From Mycobacterium sp. DL (lineage in GTDB: Bacteria > Actinomycetota > Actinomycetes > Mycobacteriales > Mycobacteriaceae), in the NCBI RefSeq assembly GCF_039729195.1, contig NZ_CP155796.1:744001-808000 (forward strand): a DNA stretch of 64,000 nt. Reading direction: 5' to 3'. Of this stretch, positions 23,218-33,264 are shown piece by piece. Under the pieces are notes generated by a model. That model saw only the letters and a program-made list of their open reading frames with translations, searched no databases and was not told where the DNA came from. Every line of letters starts with the position of its first letter. Positions within the stretch are counted from its first letter, which is position 1. Made by a program: the position numbers and the translations under genes.

Positions 23218-24513
23218 GTGAACGTGAGCCCTAGACACCCGGTGCCGTCGGTCACCCGACGTCGCGCCCTGACCGCACTGGCGGTCGGCGTTGTCGCACC
23301 AGGCGCCCTGGCGGCCTGTATGCGCAACACCAGCACCTCCGCCGGAGAGGCTGCGGAGGCACCCGCTGAGCCATCGCTGGCCTTCGAACCCTCCGACTCG
23401 TCGGTCGACGTGATGCCCACCGCGCGGGTCGGCGTCGACGTCTCCGACGGGTGGTTCCAGAAGATCAACCTGACCAACCCGGACGGCAAGGTCGTCGCGG
23501 GCACGCTCAACCGTGACCGCACCGCCTTCACCGTCACCGAACCGCTGGGCTACGGGGTCTCCTACACCTGGGGCGGCACCGTCGTCGGGCACGACGGCAA
23601 GGCTGTCCCGGTCGCCGGATCGTTCACCACGGTGAACCCGGTGAACCAGGTCAACGGCCGATTCCAGCTCGCCGACGGTCAGACGGTCGGCGTCGCCGCG
23701 CCGATCATCATGCAGTTCGATGCCGCGATCGCCGAGGAAGACCGGGCCGCGGTGGAGAAGGCGCTCAACGTCACCACGACACCGGAGGTCGAGGGCGGCT
23801 GGGCCTGGCTGCCCGATGAAGTCGGCGGTTCCCGGGTGCACTGGCGCACCCGCGAGTACTACCCGGCGGGCACCACCGTGCATGTCGACGCCAACTTCTA
23901 CGGTGTCCCCTTCGGCGACGGCGCGTACGGTGCGGCCGACTCGACCCTGGACTTCACCGTCGGGCGCTACCAGCTCGTCAGGGCCGAAGCATCGTCGCAC
24001 CAGATCGAGGTGCTCACCGACGCCGGCGTCATCATGACCCTGCCGTGCAGCTACGGCGAAGGCGACCTGGACCGCAACGTCACCCGCAGTGGCATCCACG
24101 TGGTCACCGAGAAGTACGAGGACTTCTACATGACCAACCCCGCGGCCGGCTACGCCAACGTCCGCGAGCGGTTCGCCGTGCGGATCTCGAACAACGGCGA
24201 GTTCATCCACGCCAACCCGGCCAGTTCGGGCGCTCAGGGCAACAGCAACGTCACCAACGGCTGCATCAACCTGTCCACCGAGGATGCGCAGCAGTACTTC
24301 AACACCGCGATGTACGGCGACCCGGTCGAGGTCACCGGCACCCGGATCCAGCTGTCCTACAGCGACGGTGACATCTGGGACTGGACCGTGCCGTGGGACG
24401 AATGGACCTCGATGTCGGCGTTGTCCGATCAGCAGGTGTCGAACGACATCCCCAGCAATGCGCCGGTGACCCCCTCGGGCGCGCCGCAACCGGCGGGCAG
24501 CCCGGGCGGCTAG
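23218..24513 (+). CDS. lprQ: L,D-transpeptidase lipoprotein (LprQ/LdtMt5-like)
   Basis: Forms 3-to-3 peptidoglycan cross-links outside the membrane. A 431-residue precursor with a signal sequence containing TRRRAL (Tat-like) and the lipobox LAAC (C34). Two Ig-like domains follow (about 65-240), then the YkuD catalytic domain: H331 in [10 protein letters not shown] and the nucleophile C349 in [12 protein letters not shown]-terminal extension rich in W, P and G follows. The GTG at 23218 is used; a second GTG six bases later is equally possible. It converges on the SDR gene with four bases between stops. Confidence 0.93.
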   Translation: MNVSPRHPVPSVTRRRALTALAVGVVAPGALAACMRNTSTSAGEAAEAPAEPSLAFEPSDSSVDVMPTARVGVDVSDGWFQKINLTNPDGKVVAGTLNRDRTAFTVTEPLGYGVSYTWGGTVVGHDGKAVPVAGSFTTVNPVNQVNGRFQLADGQTVGVAAPIIMQFDAAIAEEDRAAVEKALNVTTTPEVEGGWAWLPDEVGGSRVHWRTREYYPAGTTVHVDANFYGVPFGDGAYGAADSTLDFTVGRYQLVRAEASSHQIEVLTDAGVIMTLPCSYGEGDLDRNVTRSGIHVVTEKYEDFYMTNPAAGYANVRERFAVRISNNGEFIHANPASSGAQGNSNVTNGCINLSTEDAQQYFNTAMYGDPVEVTGTRIQLSYSDGDIWDWTVPWDEWTSMSALSDQQVSNDIPSNAPVTPSGAPQPAGSPGG

Positions 24514-24517
24514 CGGG

Positions 24518-25276
24518 TCAGGTGCGCCGGTTCAAGCGCGACCCGATGGCGCCGCTGACCTGATCGCGCGGCCGGACCACGATGAGGTCCAGGTCGACGT
24601 GCGACGGGCGCGACGCGACGAACCCGACCACCTCGGCGATGTCCTCGGCCACGAGCGGGGTGAGACCCTCGTAGACCTTCTCGGCGCGCTCTGAGTCGCC
24701 GTCGAACCGGCGCAGCGAGAAGTCGGTCTGGACCATGCCGGGCGCGACCTCGGTGAGCCGCACCGGTTTTCCGAGCAACTCGCTACGCAGCGTGCGATGC
24801 AGGACACCCTGGGCGTGCTTGGCCGTGGTGTAGCCGGCGCCGTTGTCATAGGTCTCCAGCGCTGCGATGGAGGTGATCGTGATGATCAGACCGTCACCGG
24901 ACTCGATCAGCTTCGGCAGCAGTGCCCGGGTGACATGCAGGGTGCCCATCACGTTGGACTCCCACATCCAGCGCCAGTGATCGACGTCGGCGTCGGCCAC
25001 TGACTCCAGCCCACGGGCGCCGCCGGCGTTGTTGACGAGCACGTCCACCCGGTCCAGTCGGCCGGCGAACGCCGCGACCGCCTCGCTGTCGGTGACGTCC
25101 GCCACAATCGGCGTCCCGTCGATCTCGGCGGCCAGAGCGATGAGCGGAGCCTCGCGCCGGGCGACGCAGATCACGTGGAATCCTTGTGCAGCAAGGGTTC
25201 TCGCGATTGCTTCACCGATTCCGGCGCTGGCTCCGGTGACCACCGCGACCCGGCGGGGGTCTGAAGGAGTCGTCAT
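24518..25276 (-). CDS. short-chain dehydrogenase/reductase (Rv0484c-like)
   Basis: A 252-residue classical SDR oxidoreductase. The cofactor-binding TGASAGIGEAIA is near residues 15-26, NNAGGARGLES near 83, and the catalytic residues are S in TSIAAL and Y-x3-K in YTTAKHAQG near 152. APGMVQTDF follows. An arginine pair in VARREAP after strand 2 suggests NADP preference. Substrate unknown; related YdfG-type enzymes act on 3-hydroxy acids. The ATG is preceded by few bases of leader and is divergent from the ROK gene. It matches Rv0484c. Confidence 0.92.
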   Translation of the reverse strand: MTTPSDPRRVAVVTGASAGIGEAIARTLAAQGFHVICVARREAPLIALAAEIDGTPIVADVTDSEAVAAFAGRLDRVDVLVNNAGGARGLESVADADVDHWRWMWESNVMGTLHVTRALLPKLIESGDGLIITITSIAALETYDNGAGYTTAKHAQGVLHRTLRSELLGKPVRLTEVAPGMVQTDFSLRRFDGDSERAEKVYEGLTPLVAEDIAEVVGFVASRPSHVDLDLIVVRPRDQVSGAIGSRLNRRT

Positions 25277-25465
25277 GTACGCAACCCTAGTCGCCGTGCT
25301 AATTTGGCCGCGTGTCCCCGAATGGTCAGGCAGCCCGCGCTGCCGCGCGGCGTGCGTGTTGTTGTTGCGCACCCCGCCGCGCCTGACCGACCCGGACTGA
25401 TCACGTCCTGCTGAGTCGCCTGGTGTGGCCTCGACCCCACCCGACCGACCTCCCGAGGACATCCC

Positions 25466-26746
25466 ATGAGCACCCTTCTCACGCCGGCCACGACCACCCG
25501 CGGCACGCGCCCCCGCACCTCCGGCGGGCGTTACCCGCAGGCCCTTCTGCACCACATCGTCGCGCCGCCGTTGCGCATTCCGGAAGCCGCCGCCGCCGCG
25601 GTGTTCAGCGCGGCGAGGCTGCGGGGTCCGATCGCCCGCGACGTCATCGCGCAGGCCACCGGACTCAGCATCGCCACGGTGAACCGTCAGGTCACCGCCC
25701 TGCTGGACGCCGGATTGCTGCGCGAGCGCGCCGACCTTGCGGTCTCGGGGGCGATCGGCAGGCCTCGGGTGCCGGTCGAGGTCGATCACGAGCCCTACCT
25801 GACCCTGGGTATCCACCTCGGTGCCCGCACCACCAGCATCGTGGCCACCGACCTGCTCGGCCGAACCCTCGACGTCGTCGAGACACCGACGCCGCACGGC
25901 AGCCAGACCGCCGCGCTGGCAGCGATCGCAGGCAGCGCCCGCACGTACCTGAGGCGCTGGCACCGGCGCCGCCCGCTGTGGGTCGGCGTCGCGTCGGGTG
26001 GCGTCGTCGACAGCACCACGGGTTACCTCGACCATCCGCGACTGGGCTGGTCGGACGCCCCCGTCGGGTCGGTGCTGGCCGAGTCTCTCGGCTTGCCGGT
26101 GTCGCTGGCCTCGCACGTCGACGCCATGGCCGGTGCCGAACTGCTGCTCGGGGTGCGCCGGCAACCCACCCGCACAACGACCAGCCTCTACGTCTACGCC
26201 CGTGAGACGGTCGGTTACGCGCTGTCCATCGGCGGCCAGGTCCACTCGCCGGCAAGCGGCCCCGGCACGATCGCCGGCCTACCCGCGCACTCCGACCTGC
26301 TGGGCGGCACCGGGGCGCTGGAGTCGACGGTCAGTGACGAGGCGGTGCTGACGGCGGCCCGCGCGGCCGGGTTCATCCCCACCGGGGGTCCGGCGGCGAC
26401 GGTGACGGCCGTACTGAAGGCGGCGCGCCGGGGCGACGAGCGGGCCGTCGCGCTGGTGACCGAACGGGCGCGGGTCCTCGGCGAGGCCGTCGCACTGCTG
26501 CGGGACATGCTCAACCCGGACGATCTTGTGGTCGGCGGCCAGGCGTTCACCGAGTACCCGGAGGCCATGGGCACCGTCGAGGCCGCATTCGTCGGACGAT
26601 CGGTGCTGCCGCGGCGGGACCTGCGCGTCACGGCGTTCGGCAACCGGGTCCAGGAGGCCGGAGCCGGCGTGGTGTCGCTGAGTGGTCTCTACGCCGACCC
26701 GATCGGTGCAATGCGCCGCGCGCAGGCCCGTCGGGCCGCGGTGTAG
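25466..26746 (+). CDS. ROK-family transcriptional regulator (Rv0485-like)
   Basis: A 426-residue ROK protein with an N-terminal winged helix ([20 protein letters not shown], about 57-76) and a C-terminal sugar-kinase-like domain. The phosphate-binding and zinc motifs of active ROK kinases are degenerate, so it is a regulator rather than a kinase. The H37Rv counterpart has been reported to affect a pe/ppe pair. The ATG follows the 188-base divergent region shared with the SDR gene; no operator could be singled out there. mshA follows after ten bases. Confidence 0.9.
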   Translation: MSTLLTPATTTRGTRPRTSGGRYPQALLHHIVAPPLRIPEAAAAAVFSAARLRGPIARDVIAQATGLSIATVNRQVTALLDAGLLRERADLAVSGAIGRPRVPVEVDHEPYLTLGIHLGARTTSIVATDLLGRTLDVVETPTPHGSQTAALAAIAGSARTYLRRWHRRRPLWVGVASGGVVDSTTGYLDHPRLGWSDAPVGSVLAESLGLPVSLASHVDAMAGAELLLGVRRQPTRTTTSLYVYARETVGYALSIGGQVHSPASGPGTIAGLPAHSDLLGGTGALESTVSDEAVLTAARAAGFIPTGGPAATVTAVLKAARRGDERAVALVTERARVLGEAVALLRDMLNPDDLVVGGQAFTEYPEAMGTVEAAFVGRSVLPRRDLRVTAFGNRVQEAGAGVVSLSGLYADPIGAMRRAQARRAAV

Positions 26747-26756
26747 ACATGACGGT

Positions 26757-28082
26757 GTGCGTCTAGCAACCGACCTGGCCGGCCCGTCATCCCGACTGCC
26801 CGTGCCACGCCGGGTAGCGGTGCTGTCGGTGCACACGTCCCCGCTGGCGCAACCCGGCACCGGCGACGCGGGCGGCATGAACGTCTACGTCCTGCAGACC
26901 GCGCTGGAACTGGCCCGGCGCGGCGTGGAGGTGGAGATCTTCACCAGGGCCACGTCGTCGACCGATCAGCCGATCGTCCCGGTGGCGCCCGGTGTGCTGG
27001 TGCGCAACGTGGTGGCCGGCCCTTTCGAGGGGCTGGACAAGAACGATCTGCCCACCCAGCTGTGCGCGTTCACCGCGGGCGTGCTGCGCGCCGAAGCCAC
27101 CCACGAGCCCGGTTACTACGACGTCGTGCACTCGCACTACTGGCTCTCCGGGCAGGTCGGGTGGCTGGCCGCGGATCGGTGGGCGGTGCCGCTGGTGCAC
27201 ACTGCGCACACGCTCGCCGCGGTGAAGAACGCGGCGCTGGCCGCCGAGGATTCACCGGAACCGCCGATGCGGTCGATCGGCGAACAGCAGGTGGTCGACG
27301 AGGCGGATCGGCTGATTGTCAACACCGAACATGAAGCGCAGCAGCTGATTTCGATGCACCAGGCAGATCCGGCCCGCATCGATGTGGTGCACCCGGGGGT
27401 AGACCTCGACACCTTCACCCCCGGTGACCGCCAGGCCGCGCGCACAGCGCTGGGGCTGGATCCCGATGCCTCGATCGTGGCTTTTGTCGGCCGCATCCAG
27501 CCGCTCAAGGCGCCCGACGTCCTGCTGCGCGCCGCCGCCGAACTTCCGGGGATCCACGTCGTGATCGCGGGCGGTCCGTCGGGCAATGGCATGTCGACCC
27601 CCGACGGCCTTGTTCAGCTTGCCGACGAGTTGGGTATCACCGACCGGGTGACGTTCCTACCGCCGCAGTCGCGCGACGACCTGGTCCTGGTCTACCGGGC
27701 CGCCGACGTCGTCGCGGTCCCGAGTTACTCGGAGTCCTTCGGTCTGGTGGCCGTGGAAGCCCAGGCGTGCGGCACTCCGGTGGTCGCGGCCGCAGTCGGC
27801 GGACTCCCGGTGGCGGTCCGCGACGGCGTCACCGGTGCCCTGGTGAACGGGCACGACACCGACGACTGGGCCAAAGCGCTCGGCGACATCTTCTTGCGGG
27901 ACCCGGCGGGCATGCGACGCGCCGCCGTCGAGCATGCCGCCGAGTTCTCCTGGGGGCACACCGTCGATGCACTGCTGAGCAGCTACGGGCGCGCGATCGC
28001 CGATCACCGTGCCGGTGAACAGGGTCCCCCTGCGCCCCGTCGCGGGCGCAGGTTCTCGATGCGGCGAGGGGTGAGGGCATGA
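26757..28082 (+). CDS. mshA: D-inositol-3-phosphate glycosyltransferase (mycothiol, first step)
   Basis: Transfers GlcNAc from UDP-GlcNAc to inositol 3-phosphate, the committed step of mycothiol synthesis. A 441-residue GT4/GT-B enzyme. The N-terminal domain has [20 protein letters not shown] and GGMNVYV; the C-terminal domain has [15 protein letters not shown] and the nucleotide-sugar block [20 protein letters not shown]. The GTG at 26757 is chosen just after the ROK stop. Its stop overlaps the next ATG (ATGA). It matches Rv0486. Confidence 0.96.
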   Translation: MRLATDLAGPSSRLPVPRRVAVLSVHTSPLAQPGTGDAGGMNVYVLQTALELARRGVEVEIFTRATSSTDQPIVPVAPGVLVRNVVAGPFEGLDKNDLPTQLCAFTAGVLRAEATHEPGYYDVVHSHYWLSGQVGWLAADRWAVPLVHTAHTLAAVKNAALAAEDSPEPPMRSIGEQQVVDEADRLIVNTEHEAQQLISMHQADPARIDVVHPGVDLDTFTPGDRQAARTALGLDPDASIVAFVGRIQPLKAPDVLLRAAAELPGIHVVIAGGPSGNGMSTPDGLVQLADELGITDRVTFLPPQSRDDLVLVYRAADVVAVPSYSESFGLVAVEAQACGTPVVAAAVGGLPVAVRDGVTGALVNGHDTDDWAKALGDIFLRDPAGMRRAAVEHAAEFSWGHTVDALLSSYGRAIADHRAGEQGPPAPRRGRRFSMRRGVRA

Positions 28083-28600
28083 GCGATCAGCCGCAGCAGG
28101 TCCAGGATCTGATCGAGAAAACCCTGCAGGAACACGATCTGACGTACCTCCGCCACGCAGGAGCCCGCGGTGGACTGCCAGGGCTGGTGGTGGAACTGCC
28201 GGGGGAGCGCAGACTCAAGACCAACACGATCCTGACCATCGGCGAGCACTCCGTGCGCGTCGAGGCATTCGTGTGCCGCCAGCCCGACGAGAACCACCAG
28301 GGCGTCTACAAGTTCCTGCTCAAGCGCAACCGCAGGCTCTACGGCGTCGCCTACACGCTGGACAACACCGGCGACATCTACCTCGTCGGCCGGATGGCAT
28401 TGGCGTCGGTGTGCGCCGACGAGATCGACCGGGTGCTCGGGCAGGTGCTCGAGGCAGTCGACACGGACTTCAATACGTTGTTGGAGTTGGGATTTCGCAC
28501 TTCCATCCAGAGGGAGTGGGAATGGCGGGTGTCGCGCGGTGAGTCGCTGAGCAATCTGCGGGCGTTTGAACATCTCATCGACGATCAAGACGACGACTGA
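28079..28600 (+). CDS. YbjN-domain protein (Rv0487-like)
   Basis: A 173-residue protein of the YbjN / bacterial sensory-transduction-regulator fold, which resembles the type III secretion chaperone fold and usually mediates protein interaction. Visible are [31 protein letters not shown] and [11 protein letters not shown]. The ATG overlaps the mshA stop codon, so it is translated with mshA; the link to mycothiol is unexplained. It matches Rv0487. Function unknown. Confidence 0.88.
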   Translation: MSDQPQQVQDLIEKTLQEHDLTYLRHAGARGGLPGLVVELPGERRLKTNTILTIGEHSVRVEAFVCRQPDENHQGVYKFLLKRNRRLYGVAYTLDNTGDIYLVGRMALASVCADEIDRVLGQVLEAVDTDFNTLLELGFRTSIQREWEWRVSRGESLSNLRAFEHLIDDQDDD

Positions 28601-28625
28601 TCGCTGCCATGAGAGGATCGAGCGC

Positions 28626-29378
28626 ATGGCAGATACCGCGACGCTGATCCTTCTCCGCCACGGCGAGAGCGAGTGGAACGCGCTGAATTTGTTCACCGGC
28701 TGGGTCGACGTCGACCTCACCGAAAAGGGGATGGCGGAAGCGGTCCGCGCCGGCAAGCTGATCAAAGAGCAGGACCGGCTTCCCGACGTGCTCTACACCT
28801 CGCTGCTGAGACGCGCCATCACCACGGCCAACGTCGCGCTCGACAACGCCGATCGGCACTGGATCCCGGTGCACCGCGACTGGCGGCTCAACGAGCGTCA
28901 CTACGGAGCGTTGCAGGGGCTGGACAAGGCCGAGACGAAAGCCAAGTACGGCGACGAGCAGTTCATGGCCTGGCGGCGTAGCTATGACACCCCGCCGCCG
29001 GCGATCGAACCGGGCAGCGAGTTCAGCCAGGACAGCGACCCGCGCTACGCCGACATCGACGGCGGTCCGCCGCTGACCGAATGTCTCAAGGACGTGGTCG
29101 ACCGGTTCGTGCCCTACTTCACGGAGGTGATCGTCCCCGACCTGGAGGCGGGTAAGACGGTGCTCATCGCTGCCCACGGCAACTCGCTTCGAGCGCTGGT
29201 CAAGTACCTGGACGGAATGTCCGACGAGGATGTCGTGGGTCTGAACATCCCGACCGGAATCCCGCTTCGCTACGACCTGGACTCGGACCTCAAGCCGACC
29301 CGGCCCGGGGGGCTCTACCTCGACCCCGAGGCGGCAGCGGCCGGCGCCGCCGCGGTCGCCGCCCAGGGCGCCAAGTAG
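28626..29378 (+). CDS. gpmA: 2,3-bisphosphoglycerate-dependent phosphoglycerate mutase
   Basis: Interconverts 3- and 2-phosphoglycerate in glycolysis. A 250-residue histidine phosphatase-fold enzyme with [10 protein letters not shown] (phosphorylated histidine H12), [29 protein letters not shown] and [15 protein letters not shown] (second catalytic histidine). The ATG at 28626 is preceded by AGAGGATCGAGC. The lysE-like Rv0488 that I recall between Rv0487 and gpm1 in H37Rv is absent: the gap is 25 bases. Confidence 0.97.
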   Translation: MADTATLILLRHGESEWNALNLFTGWVDVDLTEKGMAEAVRAGKLIKEQDRLPDVLYTSLLRRAITTANVALDNADRHWIPVHRDWRLNERHYGALQGLDKAETKAKYGDEQFMAWRRSYDTPPPAIEPGSEFSQDSDPRYADIDGGPPLTECLKDVVDRFVPYFTEVIVPDLEAGKTVLIAAHGNSLRALVKYLDGMSDEDVVGLNIPTGIPLRYDLDSDLKPTRPGGLYLDPEAAAAGAAAVAAQGAK

Positions 29379-29407
29379 AGGGCCGATCAGCGCACGCGTC
29401 GTCACCG

Positions 29408-29425
29408 GGCGAACAACGGGTGAAC
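29408..29425 (-). promoter_or_regulatory. Pho-type direct repeat upstream of senX3 (RegX3 box candidate)
   Basis: Read on the minus strand, GTTCACC-CGTT-GTTCGCC is a direct repeat with 11-base periodicity. This is the architecture of actinobacterial PHO boxes bound by PhoB-type regulators such as RegX3. A further GTTCACC stands at 29503-29509 on the plus strand. The site is 104 bases before senX3, which suggests autoregulation. Confidence 0.6.
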
Positions 29426-29528
29426 AATGGCGGACACGGACCCGAACATCCGTGTCTGACTCTGTGACTTGTCCCGATTTGGCCGCACGCTGCTGGGATG
29501 ACGTTCACCGAGTGCGTACGCTTTTCGC

Positions 29529-30722
29529 GTGAGTGTCGTATCGGCGCTGCTGCTCGCAGCGATCGTGGCACTGCTCGCATTGTCGATCGGTGTCGCGTTC
29601 GGGTTGGTGGTGGTGCCCCGTCTCCGCGAACGCCGTTACCGGCGATCCGCCGAGCAGTCAGGCATCACCGTCTCCCAGATGCTCCGGCACGTGGTGGCGC
29701 AGTCGCCTGTGGGGATCGTGGTCGTCGACACCTACCGTGACGTGGTCTACACCAATGAACGCGCCAAGGAACTCGGCCTGGTCCGTGACCGGTTGCTCGA
29801 CGATCGGGCCTGGCTGGCTGCCGAGCGCACGCTGATCACCGGTGAGGACGGCGAGGTCGACCTGTCGCCGCGCAAACGCAGCAGACCGGGACGGTCCGGG
29901 CTCTCGGTGCGTGGCCATGTGCGACTGCTGACCGAAGACGACAAGCGGTTCGCGGTGGTTTATGTCGACGACCAGTCCGAGCACGCCCGGATGGAGGCCA
30001 CGCGCAGGGATTTCGTGGCCAACGTCAGCCACGAGCTCAAGACGCCGGTGGGCGCGATGGGGGTGCTGGCCGAGGCGATCCTGGCCTCGGGCGACGAACC
30101 CGAGACGATCCGGCACTTCGCAGGCAAGATGCTCACCGAGTCCCACCGGTTGGCCGACATGGTGGGCGAGCTGATCGAACTGTCCCGATTGCAGGGCGCC
30201 GAACGGCTACCCGATCTGGAGGGCGTCGACGTGGACAGCGTTGTCGCCGAGGCGCTGTCGCGGCACAAGGTCGCCGCGGACAACGCTGACATCGCGATCA
30301 CCACCGACCCACCGACGGGCTTCCGGGTGCTCGGAGACCAGACCTTGCTGGTGACTGCCATCGCCAACCTGGTGTCCAATGCAATTGCCTACTCGCCCAA
30401 CGGATCTTCGGTGTCGATCAGTCGTCGCCGACGCGGTGACAACATCGAGATCGCGGTCACCGACCGCGGTATCGGCATCGCCCGCCCCGATCAGGAGCGG
30501 GTGTTCGAACGGTTCTTCCGCGTCGACAAGGCGCGGTCGCGTGCCACCGGAGGCACGGGACTGGGGCTGGCGATCGTCAAGCACGTCGCCGCCAATCACA
30601 ATGGCTCCATTCGATTGTGGAGCCAACCCGGGACGGGGTCGACGTTCACGTTGTCGATTCCCGCCTACCTAGACGGTGATGTCGGCGACGATGCCGACGA
30701 CCAAGACGACCGAGAGGACTAG
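29529..30722 (+). CDS. senX3: sensor histidine kinase SenX3
   Basis: Membrane sensor of phosphate limitation paired with RegX3. A 397-residue protein with one N-terminal membrane helix (about 4-28), a PAS-like domain (about 48-155), the H-box [12 protein letters not shown] with H168, and the catalytic ATPase with N, G1 (DRGIGIA) and G2 ([12 protein letters not shown]) boxes. The C-terminus is very acidic ([11 protein letters not shown]). The GTG start lies 149 bases after gpmA, behind a Pho-type repeat. regX3 follows after only seven bases. Confidence 0.96.
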   Translation: MSVVSALLLAAIVALLALSIGVAFGLVVVPRLRERRYRRSAEQSGITVSQMLRHVVAQSPVGIVVVDTYRDVVYTNERAKELGLVRDRLLDDRAWLAAERTLITGEDGEVDLSPRKRSRPGRSGLSVRGHVRLLTEDDKRFAVVYVDDQSEHARMEATRRDFVANVSHELKTPVGAMGVLAEAILASGDEPETIRHFAGKMLTESHRLADMVGELIELSRLQGAERLPDLEGVDVDSVVAEALSRHKVAADNADIAITTDPPTGFRVLGDQTLLVTAIANLVSNAIAYSPNGSSVSISRRRRGDNIEIAVTDRGIGIARPDQERVFERFFRVDKARSRATGGTGLGLAIVKHVAANHNGSIRLWSQPGTGSTFTLSIPAYLDGDVGDDADDQDDRED

Positions 30723-30729
30723 TACATAG

Positions 30730-31416
30730 ATGACCAGCGTGCTGATCGTGGAGGACGAGGAGTCCTTGGCCGATCCCCTGGCCTTTCTCCTCCGCAAGGA
30801 GGGCTTCGAGGCCACCGTGGTGACCGACGGGCCCTCGGCCCTGGCTGAATTCGAGCGCGCAGGCGCTGACATCGTGTTGTTGGATCTGATGCTGCCCGGG
30901 ATGAGCGGCACTGATGTCTGCAAGCAGTTGCGGTCACGCTCGAGCGTCCCGGTCATCATGGTGACCGCCCGCGACAGCGAGATCGACAAGGTGGTGGGCC
31001 TCGAACTCGGCGCCGACGACTACGTCACCAAGCCGTACTCCGCTCGTGAGTTGATCGCCCGGATCCGGGCCGTGCTGCGCCGCGGTGTCGAGGCCGACGA
31101 CATCGGCATCGGTGACGGGGTGCTCGAGGCGGGGCCGGTCCGCATGGATGTGGAGCGGCATGTGGTCAGTGTCAACGGCAGCCCGATCACGCTGCCGCTC
31201 AAGGAATTCGATCTACTCGAGTACCTGATGCGCAACAGCGGCCGGGTCCTGACCCGCGGTCAGTTGATCGACCGGGTGTGGGGCGCCGACTATGTCGGCG
31301 ACACCAAGACCCTCGACGTGCACGTCAAGAGGTTGCGCAGCAAGATCGAGGCCGACCCGGCGAACCCGGTGCATCTGGTGACGGTGCGCGGTCTGGGCTA
31401 CAAGCTGGAAGGCTGA
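30730..31416 (+). CDS. regX3: response regulator RegX3
   Basis: OmpR/PhoB-class regulator of phosphate acquisition, phosphorylated by SenX3. A 228-residue protein with acidic pocket EDEE, phospho-acceptor D52 in VLLDLMLPG, T in MVTARD and K in YVTKPY. The C-terminal winged helix contains LKEFDLLEYLMRNSGRVLTR and VHVKRLRSKIE. The intergenic gap to senX3 is seven bases. In M. tuberculosis this gap carries MIRU minisatellite copies, which are absent here. Confidence 0.97.
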   Translation: MTSVLIVEDEESLADPLAFLLRKEGFEATVVTDGPSALAEFERAGADIVLLDLMLPGMSGTDVCKQLRSRSSVPVIMVTARDSEIDKVVGLELGADDYVTKPYSARELIARIRAVLRRGVEADDIGIGDGVLEAGPVRMDVERHVVSVNGSPITLPLKEFDLLEYLMRNSGRVLTRGQLIDRVWGADYVGDTKTLDVHVKRLRSKIEADPANPVHLVTVRGLGYKLEG

Positions 31417-31418
31417 GC

Positions 31419-31440
31419 GCCTCCGAGATCACTCGGCGGC
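31419..31440. terminator. bidirectional terminator between regX3 and Rv0495c-like gene
   Basis: A hairpin with stem GCC(T)CCGAG / CTCGG(C)GGC and loop ATCA lies at the meeting point of two convergent genes. Its loop contains the stop codon of the minus-strand gene. Eight GC-rich pairs with one internal mismatch; no U-tract on either side. Confidence 0.5.
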
Positions 31441-32226
31441 CCGGGTTGCGGGGTGGATGGCGATGAGGCCCAAACCGCTGCGGCGCTTGCACATTGCCGC
31501 CAGCTCCGCATAGGTCTTCTCGCCGAGAAGTTCGGTGAGTTCCGGTGCGTAGGACTGCCAGACCTGTTTGGCGCCGACGTGGGCGGCCGGGTCGCCGGTG
31601 CAGTACCAGTGCAGATCGGCGCCCCCTTCACCCCAGCCGCGTCGGTCGTACTCGGTGATCGTCGTCTTGAGCACCTGGGTGTCGTCGGGCCGGGTGATCC
31701 ACTCCTGGGTGCGGCGGATCGGCAGTTGCCAGCACACTTCGGGTTTGAGGGTCAGCGGCTCCACGCCGATCTTGAGCGCCTTGCTGTGCAGCGCACACCC
31801 GATTCCGCCGGGCCAGCCGGGGCGATTCAGAAAGATGCAGGCGCCCTTGTACTTTCGCGTCCGCAGGTTGGGTTTGTCGTCGTAGGTGTCCATTTCGAGA
31901 TAGCCCTTCCGGCCCAGGCCCTTCTCGCGGTACTGCCAGTCCTCGTCGGTGAGCAGCTTGACGGCGTCGTCGAGTTGCGCGCGGTCGTCGTCGTCGGACA
32001 GAAACGCGCCGTGCGAACAGCATCCGTCGTCAGGTCTGCCCTCGACGGTCCCCTGGCAGGCAGGGGTGCCGAACACACAGGTCCAGCGCGACAGCAGCCA
32101 CGTCATGTCCGCGGCGATCAGATGTTCGGGATTGTCCGGGTCATAGAACTCCACCCATTCACGGGCGAAATCCGGTTCGACCTCACCATGATGCGATCCG
32201 GTCACGGTTTTCCACGGTAGACCCAT
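31429..32226 (-). CDS. conserved cysteine-rich protein (Rv0495c-like)
   Basis: A 265-residue cytoplasmic protein conserved across mycobacteria, unknown function. Cysteines are concentrated in [36 protein letters not shown] and EVCWQLP, which suggests a metal or Fe-S site, perhaps of the YkgJ-like zinc/iron type. The DGCCSHGAF element is the most striking. The ATG start is only 12 bases from the divergent ppx start, so the two promoters must overlap. It matches Rv0495c; I recall about 296 residues there. Confidence 0.82.
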   Translation of the reverse strand: MGLPWKTVTGSHHGEVEPDFAREWVEFYDPDNPEHLIAADMTWLLSRWTCVFGTPACQGTVEGRPDDGCCSHGAFLSDDDDRAQLDDAVKLLTDEDWQYREKGLGRKGYLEMDTYDDKPNLRTRKYKGACIFLNRPGWPGGIGCALHSKALKIGVEPLTLKPEVCWQLPIRRTQEWITRPDDTQVLKTTITEYDRRGWGEGGADLHWYCTGDPAAHVGAKQVWQSYAPELTELLGEKTYAELAAMCKRRSGLGLIAIHPATRAAE

Positions 32227-32232
32227 TAGGTT
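32227..32232 (+). promoter_or_regulatory. candidate -10 box for leaderless ppx transcript
   Basis: TAGGTT (TANNNT) is six bases before the GTG start of ppx, giving a transcript that would begin at the start codon. It lies in the 12-base divergent gap and overlaps the ATG of the opposite gene. Confidence 0.35.
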
Positions 32233-32238
32233 GGGTGA

Positions 32239-33237
32239 GTGCGATTAGGCGTGCTCGACGTGGGCAGCAACACTGTCCATCTGCTTGTGGTCGACGCACG
32301 CCGCGGCGGCCACCCGACGCCGATGAGTTCGACCAAGGCCTCGCTTCGGCTCGCCGAGGCTATCGACAACTCGGGCAAGCTGACCCGCCGCGGCGCCGAC
32401 AAGTTGGTGGGTACCATCGACGAACTGGCCAAGATCGCCACCAGCTCTGGGTGTTCGGAGCTGATGGCGTTCGCCACCTCCGCGGTGCGCGACGCGAAGA
32501 ATTCCGAGGATGTGCTGGCCCGGGTGAAGTCCGAGACCGGCGTTGCGCTTCGCGTCCTCAGCGGCGTCGACGAATCCCGGTTGACATTCCTGGCGGTGCG
32601 CCGCTGGTACGGCTGGAGCGCCGGACGCATCATCAACATCGACATCGGCGGCGGATCGCTCGAGCTGTCCAGCGGCGTCGACGAGGAACCCGACGTCGCG
32701 CTGTCACTGCCGCTCGGGGCGGGCCGGATGACGCGCGAATGGTTGCCCGAGGATCCGCCCGGCCGCCGGCGGGTTGCGATGCTCCGCGACTGGCTGGCCA
32801 ACGAACTGTCGGAGGCCGGGGTGGTGATCGCCGAGGCGGGCAGTCCCGACCTGGCCGTGGCGACGTCGAAGACGTTCCGCTCCCTGGCCAGGTTGACCGG
32901 CGCGGCGCCGTCGGGGGCCGGACCGCGGGTCAAACGGACGCTGACAGCGCCCGGTCTTCGCCAACTCATAAATTTCATCTCTAGGATGACCGCGTCCGAC
33001 CGTGCGGAACTGGAAGGGGTGAGCGCCGATCGCGCGCCGCAGATCGTCGCAGGCGCTCTGGTGGCGGAGGCGAGCATGAAGGCACTGGGTATCGAGAGCG
33101 TCGATATCTGTCCCTGGGCATTGCGAGAGGGGCTGATCCTGCGGAAACTCGACAGCGAAGCCGACGGAACAGCCCTCGTCGGCGGCGCCGGAGAATCGGT
33201 CTCACGAAGGATGTCCGTACGTAATGCTGGACGGTGA
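32239..33237 (+). CDS. ppx: exopolyphosphatase/pppGpp phosphohydrolase (Ppx1-like)
   Basis: Removes terminal phosphate from polyphosphate (and in the family may act on pppGpp). A 332-residue member of the ASKHA superfamily with phosphate-1 motif [12 protein letters not shown] at the N-terminus, [12 protein letters not shown], and phosphate-2 motif [11 protein letters not shown] near 134-144. It lacks the C-terminal HD-type domain of long E. coli Ppx, like M. tuberculosis PPX1 (Rv0496). The GTG start is probably leaderless. It lies close to senX3-regX3, and a ppk2 gene is elsewhere in the window. Confidence 0.94.
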   Translation: MRLGVLDVGSNTVHLLVVDARRGGHPTPMSSTKASLRLAEAIDNSGKLTRRGADKLVGTIDELAKIATSSGCSELMAFATSAVRDAKNSEDVLARVKSETGVALRVLSGVDESRLTFLAVRRWYGWSAGRIINIDIGGGSLELSSGVDEEPDVALSLPLGAGRMTREWLPEDPPGRRRVAMLRDWLANELSEAGVVIAEAGSPDLAVATSKTFRSLARLTGAAPSGAGPRVKRTLTAPGLRQLINFISRMTASDRAELEGVSADRAPQIVAGALVAEASMKALGIESVDICPWALREGLILRKLDSEADGTALVGGAGESVSRRMSVRNAGR

Positions 33238-33264
33238 AGCAACGACGCTCAAAGGCGACAGGCG

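Noticed and set aside
29403..29425. Reading the gpmA-senX3 repeat as a terminator
   Set aside because: The arms are direct, not inverted, repeats; a regulator site explains the 11-base period better.
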